64,000 nucleotides of DNA from Jingweiarchaeum tengchongense (GCA_038874075.1 JAVZDD010000001.1:62001-126000); one strand, 5' to 3'. Shown: positions 26,770 to 36,779, numbered from the stretch's first letter. Notes: a model not told the origin generated them from the letters alone. Made by a program: numbers and translations.

Positions 26770-27214
26770 GACTCATAATCCTTCTCGACTTTGGTACCAT
26801 ATTTAATATTTTATTGCCTAATGCCTTACCACATCCAGCAAAATCATTTCCTCGCTTTATGATCACGTATCCAGTGAAATTCGTTTTTATCTGTAAATCA
26901 TAGCCTCTCAACCATTCATGTAAATCTTTCTCTGTTACTTCAATTACGTTTTTCCTTGCTTCTTTCCCAAATATCTGGGAACCTTCTATTGTCAATCTGA
27001 TACCGTCCTTTTCCTTAAAGGCGACATAAGTACCAAGAAACTTTATCCTCATTCTTTTGAATTCATTCACATCTACATTTTTGTTCAATATCCATAACCG
27101 ACCTTTACCACTTTCAAACCATAAGAATTTGTTTTTAAACTTGATTCCGTATTGTTTACTGAGCTCATCAAAAATCTTTTTTTCTTCTCCCCTGCTCAAT
27201 TTTTTAGCGATCAT
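26747..27214 (-). CDS. PUA-domain RNA-binding protein (COG3270/NIP7-like)
   Basis: A 155-aa protein. The first half is a small alpha/beta domain (FESGKGRLWILNK) and the second half is a PUA-like domain (TNFTGYVIIKRGNDFAGCGKALGNKILNMVPKSRR). The pattern is that of the small archaeal partner of NOL1/NOP2/Sun methyltransferases (COG3270). It lies 4 bases downstream of such a methyltransferase gene, supporting a joint role in RNA modification or ribosome biogenesis. Confidence 0.8.
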   Translation of the reverse strand: MIAKKLSRGEEKKIFDELSKQYGIKFKNKFLWFESGKGRLWILNKNVDVNEFKRMRIKFLGTYVAFKEKDGIRLTIEGSQIFGKEARKNVIEVTEKDLHEWLRGYDLQIKTNFTGYVIIKRGNDFAGCGKALGNKILNMVPKSRRIMSLRSFHIS

Positions 27215-27218
27215 TTTA

Positions 27219-28136
27219 TCACAATTTTTTTATTTTGGCAACAAAGAACCCTTCGGTATCATTGTCTTGTGGATATATGCGCATACACTTCTTTACCTCA
27301 TCATTATACTTCTTATTTTCCCATTCCTCAATTCCAGGTCTACTCTTTATTTTTAAATTTATCCTCTCCACGCTCGCATTCTCATATCTGTTCAACAGAT
27401 AATCAACGACTTCTTCGTTCTCCTCAGGAGCCAATGTACAAGTTGAGTAAACAAGTGTTCCGTTTTTATTCAAACAATTGAATCCAGATTCAATTAACTT
27501 CTTTTGCAACTTAGAGAATTTTTTTATTGAGAAAACATTCCACATCTCCATGATTTTAAAGTTTTTTCTAATCGCACCCTCACTTGAGCATGATGGATCA
27601 ACGAAAACGAGGTCAAATTTGATTCCATGCTCGTGAAATCGCTCCCCTTTCTCCATTGTAACAATCGTATTTATCACACCACACCTTTGTAAATTTGATG
27701 ACAATATCTTTATTCTATCGATCCGAACATCGTTTGCTACAATCACACTTTCCCGAAACTTCTGTGCGATTTGTGTTGTTTTTGAACCGGGTGAAGCGCA
27801 TAAATCAAGTATTTTGACATACTCACATTCATCAATCGTCTCAACAGGAATCATGCTCGCTGCTTCCTGAACATAGTAGTAACCTAGACAATGTTCAATC
27901 GTGTTTCCTATGTCCGAAGGTGCATTATAAACATAGAACCCGCTTTCGCACCAAGGCACTTGCTCAATTCTCCATCCCTTATCAATGAGCCTCCTTTTAC
28001 ATTCATCAATATTAATTTTCAATGTATTTATTCGGATACTAGTTCTCAAGAATCTTTTCGAGTACTCTAGAAACTCTTCAAGCTCATTTCCAAGAAGTAT
28101 TTTAAATCTGGCAATAAAATCTTCCTTGAATTTCAT
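27219..28136 (-). CDS. NOL1/NOP2/Sun-family RNA cytosine-C5 methyltransferase
   Basis: A 305-aa SAM-dependent m5C RNA methyltransferase. The N-terminal RNA-binding part (TSIRINTLKINIDECKRRL) precedes the Rossmann core with SAM motif LDLCASPGSKTTQIAQ, motif IV VFVDPSCSSEG (Cys used for product release) and motif VI VYSTCTLAPEENEEV (catalytic Cys in TCT). Motif IV reads DPSC rather than DAPC, as in NSUN5-like enzymes. Whether the target is rRNA or tRNA cannot be told. Its ATG overlaps the stop of the upstream coiled-coil gene, and the PUA gene follows. Confidence 0.9.
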   Translation of the reverse strand: MKFKEDFIARFKILLGNELEEFLEYSKRFLRTSIRINTLKINIDECKRRLIDKGWRIEQVPWCESGFYVYNAPSDIGNTIEHCLGYYYVQEAASMIPVETIDECEYVKILDLCASPGSKTTQIAQKFRESVIVANDVRIDRIKILSSNLQRCGVINTIVTMEKGERFHEHGIKFDLVFVDPSCSSEGAIRKNFKIMEMWNVFSIKKFSKLQKKLIESGFNCLNKNGTLVYSTCTLAPEENEEVVDYLLNRYENASVERINLKIKSRPGIEEWENKKYNDEVKKCMRIYPQDNDTEGFFVAKIKKL

Positions 28137-28525
28137 GCCTTACCCAATTCCTTTCTTATTAGCCTAGCTGCCTCATCTTTTGTTAAAAATCTCGTCGGAT
28201 CTATCATGTTTATGTATTTTTCTAGAACCTTAAGGTCATGCTCGCTCGCTGTCATCTCCAGTTGTCTCCCTATATCCCTGATCTTCTCATCAATTTCTTT
28301 TATTTTTGATGAAAGTTCATTAAGTTTCAAATCAATTTCTCTAATACTTGATTTGAGTTCATTCGTTTTTGAGATTAAATTCTCATCCGTAATCGTTAAT
28401 CTATCTCTTGTCTGTTTCAATCTCTCTTCAAGCAATCTTGTTCTCTCACTAAGCTCAGCTATCTTTTGGGATACAAACTGCATGTATGCTTTCTCATCTT
28501 TCGGAGAGATTTGGTAGGCAGGCAT
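28133..28525 (-). CDS. Coiled-coil hypothetical protein
   Basis: A 130-aa protein dominated by a coiled coil (about residues 15-95: IAELSERTRLLEERLKQTRD, then repeated heptads in LNELSSKIKEIDEKIRDI), ending in LEKYINMIDPTRFLTKDEA. No membrane segment. It is first in an operon with the m5C methyltransferase and PUA genes and is divergent from the pilus ATPase gene across a 123-base gap. Coiled-coil proteins of this shape accompany some archaeal motility or pilus loci, but an RNA-related role with its operon partners is equally possible. Confidence 0.65.
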   Translation of the reverse strand: MPAYQISPKDEKAYMQFVSQKIAELSERTRLLEERLKQTRDRLTITDENLISKTNELKSSIREIDLKLNELSSKIKEIDEKIRDIGRQLEMTASEHDLKVLEKYINMIDPTRFLTKDEAARLIRKELGKA

Positions 28526-28648
28526 TTTAATTATAATGTAATGAATAATTATAAATCTTCTTAAACTATTTTATTATCTTAGAGGAGATAAATTTTGATT
28601 AGATAAGTTAAAATAAAATAAATGAATCATTTTATTTAAGGTGGTTGG

Positions 28649-30949
28649 ATGCCTGAACAAAAGCAGCCTTGCTCATACCACGTTGAGAGGGAGGATTCTG
28701 AAAGAAATCTAGTTGTGAATTGTCTTGGATGTTGGTTCTATCCAAGTATCGAAGAAAATGAAGTATGCATGGAAAGAATAATCAACTACTTAGTTGAATC
28801 TGGACATATGAATTCGATTGTGCTTTCAAGTGAAAGAAACTATGTTTATCCAGATGAGCAAGCAAAGCTGCTGAATGAGATCGCAGATGTGTATGTTTAT
28901 TTGTTGAAGGAGAGAAACATCCTTAGTTACAAGCGATTGGTCGTTGATAAATATTCGATGAAGTACGTGCCAATCTGGTTGGGAACATTGAGAAGGATAT
29001 TAATGGAGCTCTTGAGAAGAGATCCAATCGGAGCTTATGTCGAGACGCTCAGAGTAATAAGAATACAGAAAATAAATTTGGATAAGGAAAGAGCTGAAGT
29101 GAAACCTTCTCTTGAAAATTACATTCATATTCTCGAGGAAATATTGACAGCATTGGAAAAAACATCATTGATACAGCAAGTGAAACCATACTTGCCTGGT
29201 TACAAAGTTGGAAGTAGGGAAATATACAGAAGAATATTCGAACCAATGATAAGACCAAATTTCATGTACACAAGATTAATGGCTGAACCGCCATTGAAAG
29301 GGGAAGAAGTTGAAAGTTATGAGATAGGTGAAAAGGATAGGAGTCAAGTCACAATATACAAATTACCTGACAGAGCGAGTCTGTTGTACCATATTATTCC
29401 ACCAGAATTCCAATTGAATGAGGAGGAGTACGTGCTTCTTGATGAAGCAAGAGAAGTACTCGTAAAATATAAACCACAGGAAAAGGAATTTGTTGATCCG
29501 CAAAGGATGAGGGAAGTCTTCTTCAACATTTCAAGAGATCTGATTGAAGAAATTGCGAATACGAAGAGAGTAAAGTTAACATATAATCAAATCGAGCAAT
29601 TGGCAAGAATATTAGTAAGATTGACTGTTGGATTTGGTCTGACAGAGGTTCTATTGCAAGATCCATACTTGGAAGATATTTATATCAATGCACCCATAGG
29701 GAGGATACCTATATTTGTGAAACATTCTAAATACGGTGAATGTTACACGAACATCATACCAAATATAAAAGAAGCTGAGGCTTGGGTCTCTCGTTTCAGG
29801 ATGATTTCTGGTAGACCATTAGATGAGGCAAATCCAGTGTTGGATACTGAGTTAATTACGCCTGAGGCAAGGGCGAGAGCTGGTATCATACAACCACCAC
29901 TCAGTCCAAAGGGATACAGTTTTGCATTTAGAAAACATAGGGAAAAGCCATGGACGCTACCCTTATTCATCAAACATAGAGCATTGACACCACTCTGTGC
30001 TGGTTTGTTGTGGTTCTGTGTCGATGGTGCAAGAACGATCCTTGTTGGTGGAACAAGAGGAAGTGGTAAAACATCATTGCTCGCTTCTTTGATTGCTGAG
30101 ATGATGCGAAGGTACAGGATATTAACTGTAGAAGATACATTGGAGCTTCCTGTTGATTACTTCAGAGATCTTGGTTATAACATTGTTTCAATGAAAGTTA
30201 GAAGCGCAATTGTTGGTGAAAAAAGTGAGATGAGCGCTGAGGAAGGAATAAGGACTTCCTTGAGGCTTGGTGATTCCTGCTTGGTGATCGGTGAGGTGAG
30301 GTCTAGGGAATCAGTTGCGCTCTACGAGGCAATGAGGATTGGTGCATTAGCAAATGTTGTGATGGGTACGATACATGGTGAGAGTCCATACGGTATATTT
30401 GACCGTGTTGTGAATGATCTTGGAGTTCCGAGGACAAGTTTCAAGGCAACGGACTTAGTAATTCTGTGCAATAAAATAAGAACACCTGATCAGATATTTG
30501 ATGTTAGGAGGGTCGTCCAGGTAACTGAGGTCAGAAAGCATTGGATGGAGGATCCAATGAAAGAGAAGGGATTCATCAATTTGATGGAATACGATGTCAG
30601 GGATGATGAGATAAAACCGACAAAGGATCTTATAGAAGGAGAAAGTGAGGTAATAAAGGCAATTGCAGCAAGAGTTAGACATTGGGCTGGAAATTGGGAT
30701 GCAGTGTGGGAGAACATTGTTTTGAGGGCTAAAATTAAGGAGATGCTCGTTGAATATGCGAAGAAAACAAACAATGATGCACTATTGGAAGCTGATTTCG
30801 TTGTGGATGCAAATGATCAATTTCACAAGATCTTCGAAAGATTGTCTGAGAAAACTGGATATCCTGAGAGCAAGGATGTTCTATATGAGTTCGAGAATTG
30901 GTTGAAATTGAGGATAAAAGGTAAAGAAATTGAACGAGGATCAAGCTAG
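28649..30949 (+). CDS. Type II/IV secretion system ATPase (GspE/PilB/TadA family)
   Basis: A 766-aa hexameric-type ATPase expected to power assembly of a pilus-like fibre from the cytoplasmic side. The N-terminal domain has four Cys (C8, C25, C28, C40, including CLGCWFYPSIEENEVC), a metal-site-like pattern seen in archaeal members. The core shows Walker A GGTRGSGKTS (about residues 467-476), Asp box DTLELP, Walker B SCLVIGEVRS (about 543-552) and His box MGTIHGES. The GGTGS of many members is GGTRGS here. A GGTGG Shine-Dalgarno lies before the ATG. The next gene, its membrane partner, overlaps by 20 bases. Confidence 0.92.
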   Translation: MPEQKQPCSYHVEREDSERNLVVNCLGCWFYPSIEENEVCMERIINYLVESGHMNSIVLSSERNYVYPDEQAKLLNEIADVYVYLLKERNILSYKRLVVDKYSMKYVPIWLGTLRRILMELLRRDPIGAYVETLRVIRIQKINLDKERAEVKPSLENYIHILEEILTALEKTSLIQQVKPYLPGYKVGSREIYRRIFEPMIRPNFMYTRLMAEPPLKGEEVESYEIGEKDRSQVTIYKLPDRASLLYHIIPPEFQLNEEEYVLLDEAREVLVKYKPQEKEFVDPQRMREVFFNISRDLIEEIANTKRVKLTYNQIEQLARILVRLTVGFGLTEVLLQDPYLEDIYINAPIGRIPIFVKHSKYGECYTNIIPNIKEAEAWVSRFRMISGRPLDEANPVLDTELITPEARARAGIIQPPLSPKGYSFAFRKHREKPWTLPLFIKHRALTPLCAGLLWFCVDGARTILVGGTRGSGKTSLLASLIAEMMRRYRILTVEDTLELPVDYFRDLGYNIVSMKVRSAIVGEKSEMSAEEGIRTSLRLGDSCLVIGEVRSRESVALYEAMRIGALANVVMGTIHGESPYGIFDRVVNDLGVPRTSFKATDLVILCNKIRTPDQIFDVRRVVQVTEVRKHWMEDPMKEKGFINLMEYDVRDDEIKPTKDLIEGESEVIKAIAARVRHWAGNWDAVWENIVLRAKIKEMLVEYAKKTNNDALLEADFVVDANDQFHKIFERLSEKTGYPESKDVLYEFENWLKLRIKGKEIERGSS

Positions 30950-32957
30950 GAGATTATATGAAAAATACGTTGAGAGAGGAGAGGCTACTGGAATAGAATC
31001 AAGAGAGTATAAGATATTCAAACTGATTGAAAAGCCATGGAATATCAAGATATTCGAGCAACTTTGCAAATTAAGTGGTTCTATTTTAAAAGTTAAGCTT
31101 GAGAAAGAGGAGAAGGAAAGGCTCGAGAATGCAATCAGAATTTTAAATTTAGACATAGCGCCGGAAGACATTTCAAGTCTTTCCTTGCTTTCAATGATAT
31201 TTTTTGCCTCTCTTTGCCTATTCGGATTCATCGCTGGAAGTCTTATTCTTGTTGTTATGTTCGTTGTTTGCGCGATATTTGCTCAAAGATATGTGAAAAA
31301 CATACCAATAAACGCAGTAAGGATGCGAATGATAAGAGCAAGTGGTGACTTGATACTCGCGATACTTTACATGGTCATTTACATGCGACACAACCCAAAT
31401 TTAGAAAAGGCAGTTGAATTTGCTGCTGATAATTTAACTGGACCGCTTGCACTTGACTTCCAAAAATTGCTTTGGGATGTTGAGACGAGGAAGTACGAGA
31501 CATTGAAAGGTGCATTGGATAGTTATGTATTGTCTTGGAAGGATTACAGTCCACATTTTGTTGATGCAATTTATTTAATAGAAACCTCTCAATTGCAAAC
31601 CTCGGAAGAGAAAAGACTTGAAATATTGGATATGGCAGTTTCAAGAATGTTGGATGGTACGTATGACAGCATGAGTCACTTTGCCTCTGGATTAAGGGAG
31701 CCTGTGAATGCGCTTTATATGATGGGTATTATACTTCCAATTCTTGGACTTGTCTTATTCCCAATTTTCGCCTCATTTCTATCGGATGTTTTCAATGTGA
31801 ATTATGTCGCTGTGATGTACAACGTTGGATTACCACTTGTTGTTTATTTCTTGGGTGCTCAAATATTAAAAGGTAGACCGACAAGCTTCCCTGCACCTAA
31901 TATAGAAGGTCATCCAGACGTCCCAAAAAAAGGATGTTTCCTGCTGGCTGGCATAAACATTCCTGCAATTTTGCCAGCAGTTGGTGTGTTCACGCTTTCA
32001 ATGTTCATTTTTTACAACTTTTATCTTAGAGCTGTTCCGACCGTACCAAGTGAATTTGACATTTATTGGAGCATGGTACCGATCATAGGAATTTCGCTCA
32101 CAATTTTCACCTATACAAAGCTCGCTTCATTTCAAAGAATGAGGGTTTGGAAAAAAATAATAGAGGTTGAGAGGGAATTCACTGACGCAAGCTTTCAATT
32201 GGGAAATAGGATATCAGAGGGATTTCCACCAGAGATAGCGGTTGAAAAGGTTGGAAACATCATGAAGAAAACGGAAATATCAAATTTCTTTAATGTAATC
32301 TTGGTAAACATGCACAAGATTGGATTGAGCTTTGACGCAGCGATATTTGATAAGAAATACGGTGCAATTAATTTGTATCCTTCAAGAATCATAAGAAGCT
32401 CAATGCAGGTGATGGTTGAGAGTGCTAGGAAGAGCTTGAAAGATGCGGCAATTTCATTGATAAACTTCTCGACATATTTGAGAAGCATGGAAAGAATAAA
32501 TGAGAAAGTTAGAGACGTGCTTGATGAGGTAATCTCCTCAATGCGATTTCAGGCAGCTTACATTACACCAATCATGTGTGGTGTCGTTGTTGGATTGTCA
32601 GCATTGATAATTATAATTTTATACTTCCTCCAAGAACAAATTACAAAGTTAAGCGCTGCAAGTGCTGAGGGTGAATTTGCAATGGGTACTTGGGCATTTG
32701 GAATGTTCATCGTTTCAAAGAGCATACCTCTTTATTTATTGCAGATTGTTGTCGGAATTTACATGATCGAGATACTGTTGCTAATTTCATATATATTGGC
32801 AGAAATTGAAAGACCAAGCGACGAAACATATAGAAATCACATCATCTCAACGATGATCTTGCCATCAATAATAATATATATTATCTGCTCTGTTGTTGTT
32901 ACTATTATGTTTACTGGTATAGGGAGGGCAGCACTAGCTATAGGTGAGATGTTTTGA
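30930..32957 (+). CDS. TadC/GspF-like pilus assembly platform protein (two T2SSF domains)
   Basis: The 675-aa polytopic membrane protein is the expected inner-membrane platform for the preceding ATPase. After a soluble 80-residue N-terminus there is a membrane pair (about 85-120), a first cytoplasmic helical T2SSF domain (AVRMRMIRASGDLILAIL...), a membrane cluster in the middle, a second T2SSF-like domain (VEREFTDASFQLGNRISEGFPPEIAVEKV) and three to four C-terminal helices. The duplicated T2SSF arrangement is usual for archaeal FlaJ/PilC proteins. The start is TTG 30930, preceded by AAAGGT; it overlaps the ATPase gene by 20 bases and the next gene by 4. Confidence 0.9.
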   Translation: MNEDQARRLYEKYVERGEATGIESREYKIFKLIEKPWNIKIFEQLCKLSGSILKVKLEKEEKERLENAIRILNLDIAPEDISSLSLLSMIFFASLCLFGFIAGSLILVVMFVVCAIFAQRYVKNIPINAVRMRMIRASGDLILAILYMVIYMRHNPNLEKAVEFAADNLTGPLALDFQKLLWDVETRKYETLKGALDSYVLSWKDYSPHFVDAIYLIETSQLQTSEEKRLEILDMAVSRMLDGTYDSMSHFASGLREPVNALYMMGIILPILGLVLFPIFASFLSDVFNVNYVAVMYNVGLPLVVYFLGAQILKGRPTSFPAPNIEGHPDVPKKGCFLLAGINIPAILPAVGVFTLSMFIFYNFYLRAVPTVPSEFDIYWSMVPIIGISLTIFTYTKLASFQRMRVWKKIIEVEREFTDASFQLGNRISEGFPPEIAVEKVGNIMKKTEISNFFNVILVNMHKIGLSFDAAIFDKKYGAINLYPSRIIRSSMQVMVESARKSLKDAAISLINFSTYLRSMERINEKVRDVLDEVISSMRFQAAYITPIMCGVVVGLSALIIIILYFLQEQITKLSAASAEGEFAMGTWAFGMFIVSKSIPLYLLQIVVGIYMIEILLLISYILAEIERPSDETYRNHIISTMILPSIIIYIICSVVVTIMFTGIGRAALAIGEMF

Positions 32958-33478
32958 AGAAAGGAATATTGATGAGTACATTGTTCAAATTAGTGACTGG
33001 AGCCATTTTAATCATATTCGTAATCGTGATCGTTTCAGTGATTTTTGGCCCATATTTCCTGCCATATGGTTGTAACAATAATTGCATTTGCGAGAAAAGT
33101 AGGAAGGAAGACACAGGTGTTCCTTTGGTATTCAAACCATGCGCTGAAAAAGATTGTAATATTTCCGGCTCGATGAGATGTAATTGTGACTGTAAATGCG
33201 AGAAAATGATTGATTGCAGGCCAAATCAGCCAGAGAAATGTAGATGTAGACCTGGATACCAATGCACATTTGTCCCAACAGCAGATCCGAATGAGCAGTG
33301 GAGTAATTGTTCAAATCCAGATACAGGTGATTGGTACATCGCACCTGTCTGCGTCTATTATGAGAATCAATATTGTTGTCCAGATTGCGTTGCTGAGACT
33401 AGTGAGGCATGTAGGGCTACTTTAGACGCGTTAGGATGGAGCAGTGGAAATTGCCCTGTAGGTGCGGTAACATGGTAA
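32954..33478 (+). CDS. Cys-rich pilin-like membrane-anchored protein
   Basis: A 174-aa protein starting TTG (MKKGILMSTLFK) with one N-terminal hydrophobic helix (about 9-31) and an exceptionally Cys-rich ectodomain (CNNNCIC, CNCDCKCEKMIDC, CRCRPGYQC, CCPDC). The KKG before the helix resembles a prepilin processing site, but the canonical Glu at +5 is missing. Cys pairing outside the cell is likely. ATG 32972 is an alternative start. It overlaps the platform gene by 4 bases. Not recognised as a named family; minor pilin or structural component by context. Confidence 0.7.
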   Translation: MKKGILMSTLFKLVTGAILIIFVIVIVSVIFGPYFLPYGCNNNCICEKSRKEDTGVPLVFKPCAEKDCNISGSMRCNCDCKCEKMIDCRPNQPEKCRCRPGYQCTFVPTADPNEQWSNCSNPDTGDWYIAPVCVYYENQYCCPDCVAETSEACRATLDALGWSSGNCPVGAVTW

Positions 33479-33624
33479 AAAAAGGGATAACAAAGGAAAT
33501 TTTGTTTTTAATAATATTATTAGTTGCACTTATATTTTCAATCGCTATATATTTGTTAGTAAATAAGACTGTATTCAAGGGAACATCAGATTTTTTTGAT
33601 TTTATGAAGAGGTTATTTGAATGA
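33472..33624 (+). CDS. Small single-helix protein (50 aa) of the pilus locus
   Basis: The 50-aa protein begins MVKKGITKEILFLIILLVAL: KKG, then a Glu a few residues later, then one hydrophobic helix and a short amphipathic tail (TSDFFDFMKRLFE). The ATG at 33472 overlaps the stop of the previous gene; a longer in-frame start at 33436 would add an unlikely leader. It overlaps the next gene by ATGA. The layout (prepilin-like signal, one helix, tiny exposed end) recurs in three other small genes of this locus. Probably a minor pilin or assembly helper; function unproven. Confidence 0.65.
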   Translation: MVKKGITKEILFLIILLVALIFSIAIYLLVNKTVFKGTSDFFDFMKRLFE

Positions 33625-34724
33625 AAAAAGGAGCATTGCAGCATTTCATTGCAATCTTCATCATAGCAGTAATCGCATTGCTACTATTACTCTTCTACAT
33701 TATCCCTGCTGTCTTCCCAATGGTTCCAAGCATAGGGGCACCCATATGCGCAACAAGTGTTTGTTTGAGAACTCTATATACTGAAGCAAGAGCAAAAACA
33801 TTTACAATTCCTATAATTGGACTCACGGTTGCAAGTGCTAGGCAAGTACTATTCGTTCAACCACCTTCTGTAAGAAGTATTTGCCCATATGGGACAGGTC
33901 AAATGATCACGAACACTTCCGGGCGAATTATTAAATATTCCCCAACTGCTTTAGAATGCGATATAACCAAAGAAGAATGTAGACAAAAATTGGAGAACAA
34001 GACGATAAAGAAAATAATTGATGATATAAACACTTGCTGGGGAATTTTCAAGACTTGCGGACAAGATCCATTAATGGAAGAACCAAACATATTTTATTTC
34101 TGTAGCTCAGTCTATTATGAATTAGGTAATTTAAATATTTTTTATCGTTGGATATATGAACAAATGGATGTAAATAGAAATGGTTCCCTTCAAAATAAGA
34201 CAGGTAAAGATATTCCAATCAAAATATTCAAATATGGTGGAGAATATGTACCACACGACTCATTTGATTTGTTTAATCAACGTGTGATCATACATACTGT
34301 GTTTATGGATTATGGGGCTCATGCTTGTCAATACGATGATGGTGAGTGCAATTCAACTTTAACTGCAGGTGAATGCTTAGCAAAAATATTTGGGGGTGAT
34401 TACGACAATGCATTGTATAATTATAGAAAAGCGAGCCTAGCGATACCTACTGAACGTGGCGAAGTTGAAACTTTTATAGTTATGGGTTCAAAATGCAGGA
34501 AAATGGTAACACCTGCTTGGCAAAATTATCCTCCAAAAGAAGGTGCAATTAATTGTTATGATGGTGCGAGTCTTGAAAGATTCTATATAGGTAGCTGGGG
34601 AATACCCATACGTTATACAAAACCGTGTTGGGAGCCGGATGGTGCAAACTTGTGTGATGATATCACTAATATTCCTTTTCAAGGATGTAAAGATCAAATC
34701 TGGTTAATTGTGCAACCAGTATAA
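33621..34724 (+). CDS. Membrane-anchored extracellular protein of the pilus locus
   Basis: A 367-aa protein: MKKG, hydrophobic helix (residues 8-33), then an extracellular domain with about a dozen Cys (for example CATSVC, CDITKEEC, CWGIFKTCG, CQYDDGEC). No known domain recognised. The segment MVPSIGAPICATSVCLRTLY suggests a disulfide close to the membrane. Starts at ATG overlapping the previous stop. Shares its general plan with the 39644-40738 protein. Likely a minor pilin or shaft/platform-associated component, by context only. Confidence 0.7.
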   Translation: MKKGALQHFIAIFIIAVIALLLLLFYIIPAVFPMVPSIGAPICATSVCLRTLYTEARAKTFTIPIIGLTVASARQVLFVQPPSVRSICPYGTGQMITNTSGRIIKYSPTALECDITKEECRQKLENKTIKKIIDDINTCWGIFKTCGQDPLMEEPNIFYFCSSVYYELGNLNIFYRWIYEQMDVNRNGSLQNKTGKDIPIKIFKYGGEYVPHDSFDLFNQRVIIHTVFMDYGAHACQYDDGECNSTLTAGECLAKIFGGDYDNALYNYRKASLAIPTERGEVETFIVMGSKCRKMVTPAWQNYPPKEGAINCYDGASLERFYIGSWGIPIRYTKPCWEPDGANLCDDITNIPFQGCKDQIWLIVQPV

Positions 34725-34727
34725 AAA

Positions 34728-34736
34728 TTATAAAAG
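34728..34736 (+). promoter_or_regulatory. Candidate internal promoter (TATA box)
   Basis: TTATAAAAG is centred 26 nt before the ATG at 34758, in one of the few gaps (33 bases) of the pilus locus. The spacing fits a leaderless transcript starting at that ATG, so the locus may have an internal transcription unit here. Confidence 0.4.
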
Positions 34737-34757
34737 ATAAATGCGTTCGTTATATAT

Positions 34758-36779
34758 ATGCCAAGTAGCGAATTCATCAAATATATTGGAATAATAATTG
34801 CATTACTTGTTCTCATCATATTGTCTTATGTGTTTGCAAGTGGTGGAATGGAGAACATGAGTAAAACATTATGTCAAACATCTGCAAGAGTTAGAAATTT
34901 TTGGTACCATAGTCCGCTAATAAACTTTCCCATTTTCAATATTGGTGCTTCCACATTTTCGCATCTTTCGGGTTGGGCTCCACCTCTTTTTTGTTCTCCT
35001 TCAAAAAAAATTCTTGATTTAACAAAGAGTAATAGGACTGAAATTCTGGATAAATTAGCAAAGGAAATATTGGATTGTTATGCTAAATATGGTGGGGATT
35101 CTTTTGATATATTGATGGATAATGCTAATAACCCACAACTTTGTTCGATTATGCACTTAAAATTGGGTGATAACAAGATAAATATGTCGGATCTTGTAAC
35201 ATTCCTTTCAACTTATAACGTAACATCCATAAATGCTAGAGATTGTAGAATATGTACAAATGAAGCAGGTGAATATTGTCCTAGTGGTTTTACTTGTATG
35301 GAAGATGGTAGTGTCTGTTATCAAGCAATTAAAGACTGTAACATAGAAAAATTTCCAGGAATAAAGTTTTGCCCATGTCCAAAGGATTTTTCTTGTAGTG
35401 GTGGAACAAAATGTGTGAAAGATTCTGTTGAAATTGATGCACCAGTTTGTTACAATTATACATCACCGTATTCTTGTAGAATAAATTTAACCTACGGAGA
35501 TTTAATGCGTGCACTTAGGATTGTATATGTTAGTTCCAATGTTTATGGTGTAAGCACTTGTAATATGGAAATGAAGAGTATTTCTTGTCCTGATGGGCGA
35601 ACTTACCAGTATCACGACCCAATATTCTGTGGTTGTAAAGAACCTTATAGTGATGAAGGTTATTGCTTGAATTTAACAAAATTAAAAGAAGATGGAAAAA
35701 TAACAGATAATAATGATTTATGCAAGCTAGTACAACGTAACCTTTCACTTGACAGTTTATGTAATACGTATAAAAATGATGTTTATGAATTCAATTGTGC
35801 ATCAAGCATATCTACTTTAATGTGTGATGATTCTTATGGTTGCGTTGAACCTAAACTCGGATACTCACTCCCAATCTATGGGTTTATAAGAGATGATTAC
35901 ACGCGTACTTTATACAATTTTACTGATGATATACTTACTGGTGAAATAGATTTATTTTTATTCTTCTCGGATCATTTTATAAGATCACTGTTAGAGAGTG
36001 GTAATGCTAAATTATCAGATCCATCTTTTTTATCTTCTTTAACTTATGCTGGCAGGACAACATATGGTTTTACAAATGCATTTATTAGATATTATCACAG
36101 TCCAAGTGTTTCTTCATATTTTCCTATGTCCACTACTCAGCTTACACAATTCCAGGCAGACGCCACTACATTCGGTTTTTTAAAAACAACAGAGAGTTAT
36201 TCTGGTAATTGGAAAAAATTTCTAAGAGATAAGAGTAGTTATTTCGGTGGTATAGCTAATCCTCCAATGAAATATGTAGCGCTCACAGCATTATCAGGTT
36301 CTTTTACTGCTGCAAGCACGAGGGTACCCATAGCATTTAACATTCCACCCATATGTGGTGGTGGTTGTGGACATACTGCTGGTGGTTGGGAAGCTTGGAC
36401 TGATATGGCAATAAATTGTGGTGTTGAATGTTTACCTTGTGCTGTTTCTACTACTGGTATTGTATATACTGCTGGCTTTGCTATTATACCTATATTAAAA
36501 CAATGTGCTGGTTGTATTGTATGTCTTGGTGAAGCAAGTCTTCAATCATATGCTTTCTGTTCACAACCAAGAGTCATATTGCCTCAAGATTCCGTACTGC
36601 TTTGTTACCATTCAGTAAACCCATTGCTAGATCCAACTCCTGGTTGTGGTGGAATAGGAGAAAGATGTTGCGCAGGTGATACATGTGACTATGGTTATTT
36701 ATTTTGTAGAGGAGGAAAATGTGATTATTATGAATATTCTTTGTATGCTCCCCTACCAGCCACTAGTCCAAGAATTTAA
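34758..36779 (+). CDS. Large Cys-rich membrane-anchored extracellular protein of the pilus locus
   Basis: A 673-aa protein with an N-terminal helix (about residues 9-28), a mixed alpha/beta ectodomain with many Cys, two EGF-like short motifs (CRICTNEAGEYCPSGFTC and CPCPKDFSCSGGTKC), a second hydrophobic Cys-rich patch near residues 535-600 (CGVECLPCAVSTTGIVYTAGF) that may contact the membrane, and a Cys-dense end (CCAGDTCDYGYLFCRGGKC). Short CPxGFxC motifs recur in the 41978-43891 protein, so the two are probably related. No enzyme motif seen. Unknown role in the appendage. Confidence 0.7.
   Translation: MPSSEFIKYIGIIIALLVLIILSYVFASGGMENMSKTLCQTSARVRNFWYHSPLINFPIFNIGASTFSHLSGWAPPLFCSPSKKILDLTKSNRTEILDKLAKEILDCYAKYGGDSFDILMDNANNPQLCSIMHLKLGDNKINMSDLVTFLSTYNVTSINARDCRICTNEAGEYCPSGFTCMEDGSVCYQAIKDCNIEKFPGIKFCPCPKDFSCSGGTKCVKDSVEIDAPVCYNYTSPYSCRINLTYGDLMRALRIVYVSSNVYGVSTCNMEMKSISCPDGRTYQYHDPIFCGCKEPYSDEGYCLNLTKLKEDGKITDNNDLCKLVQRNLSLDSLCNTYKNDVYEFNCASSISTLMCDDSYGCVEPKLGYSLPIYGFIRDDYTRTLYNFTDDILTGEIDLFLFFSDHFIRSLLESGNAKLSDPSFLSSLTYAGRTTYGFTNAFIRYYHSPSVSSYFPMSTTQLTQFQADATTFGFLKTTESYSGNWKKFLRDKSSYFGGIANPPMKYVALTALSGSFTAASTRVPIAFNIPPICGGGCGHTAGGWEAWTDMAINCGVECLPCAVSTTGIVYTAGFAIIPILKQCAGCIVCLGEASLQSYAFCSQPRVILPQDSVLLCYHSVNPLLDPTPGCGGIGERCCAGDTCDYGYLFCRGGKCDYYEYSLYAPLPATSPRI

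Noticed and set aside
27560..27620. A broken active site in the m5C methyltransferase (DPSC instead of DAPC)
   Set aside because: DPSCS is a known motif IV variant in NSUN5-like enzymes and the catalytic TCT motif is intact.
28133..28525. Assigning the coiled-coil protein as an archaellum FlaC/D/E component
   Set aside because: The similarity is limited to coiled-coil character, and its operon partners are RNA-modification genes transcribed away from the pilus locus.
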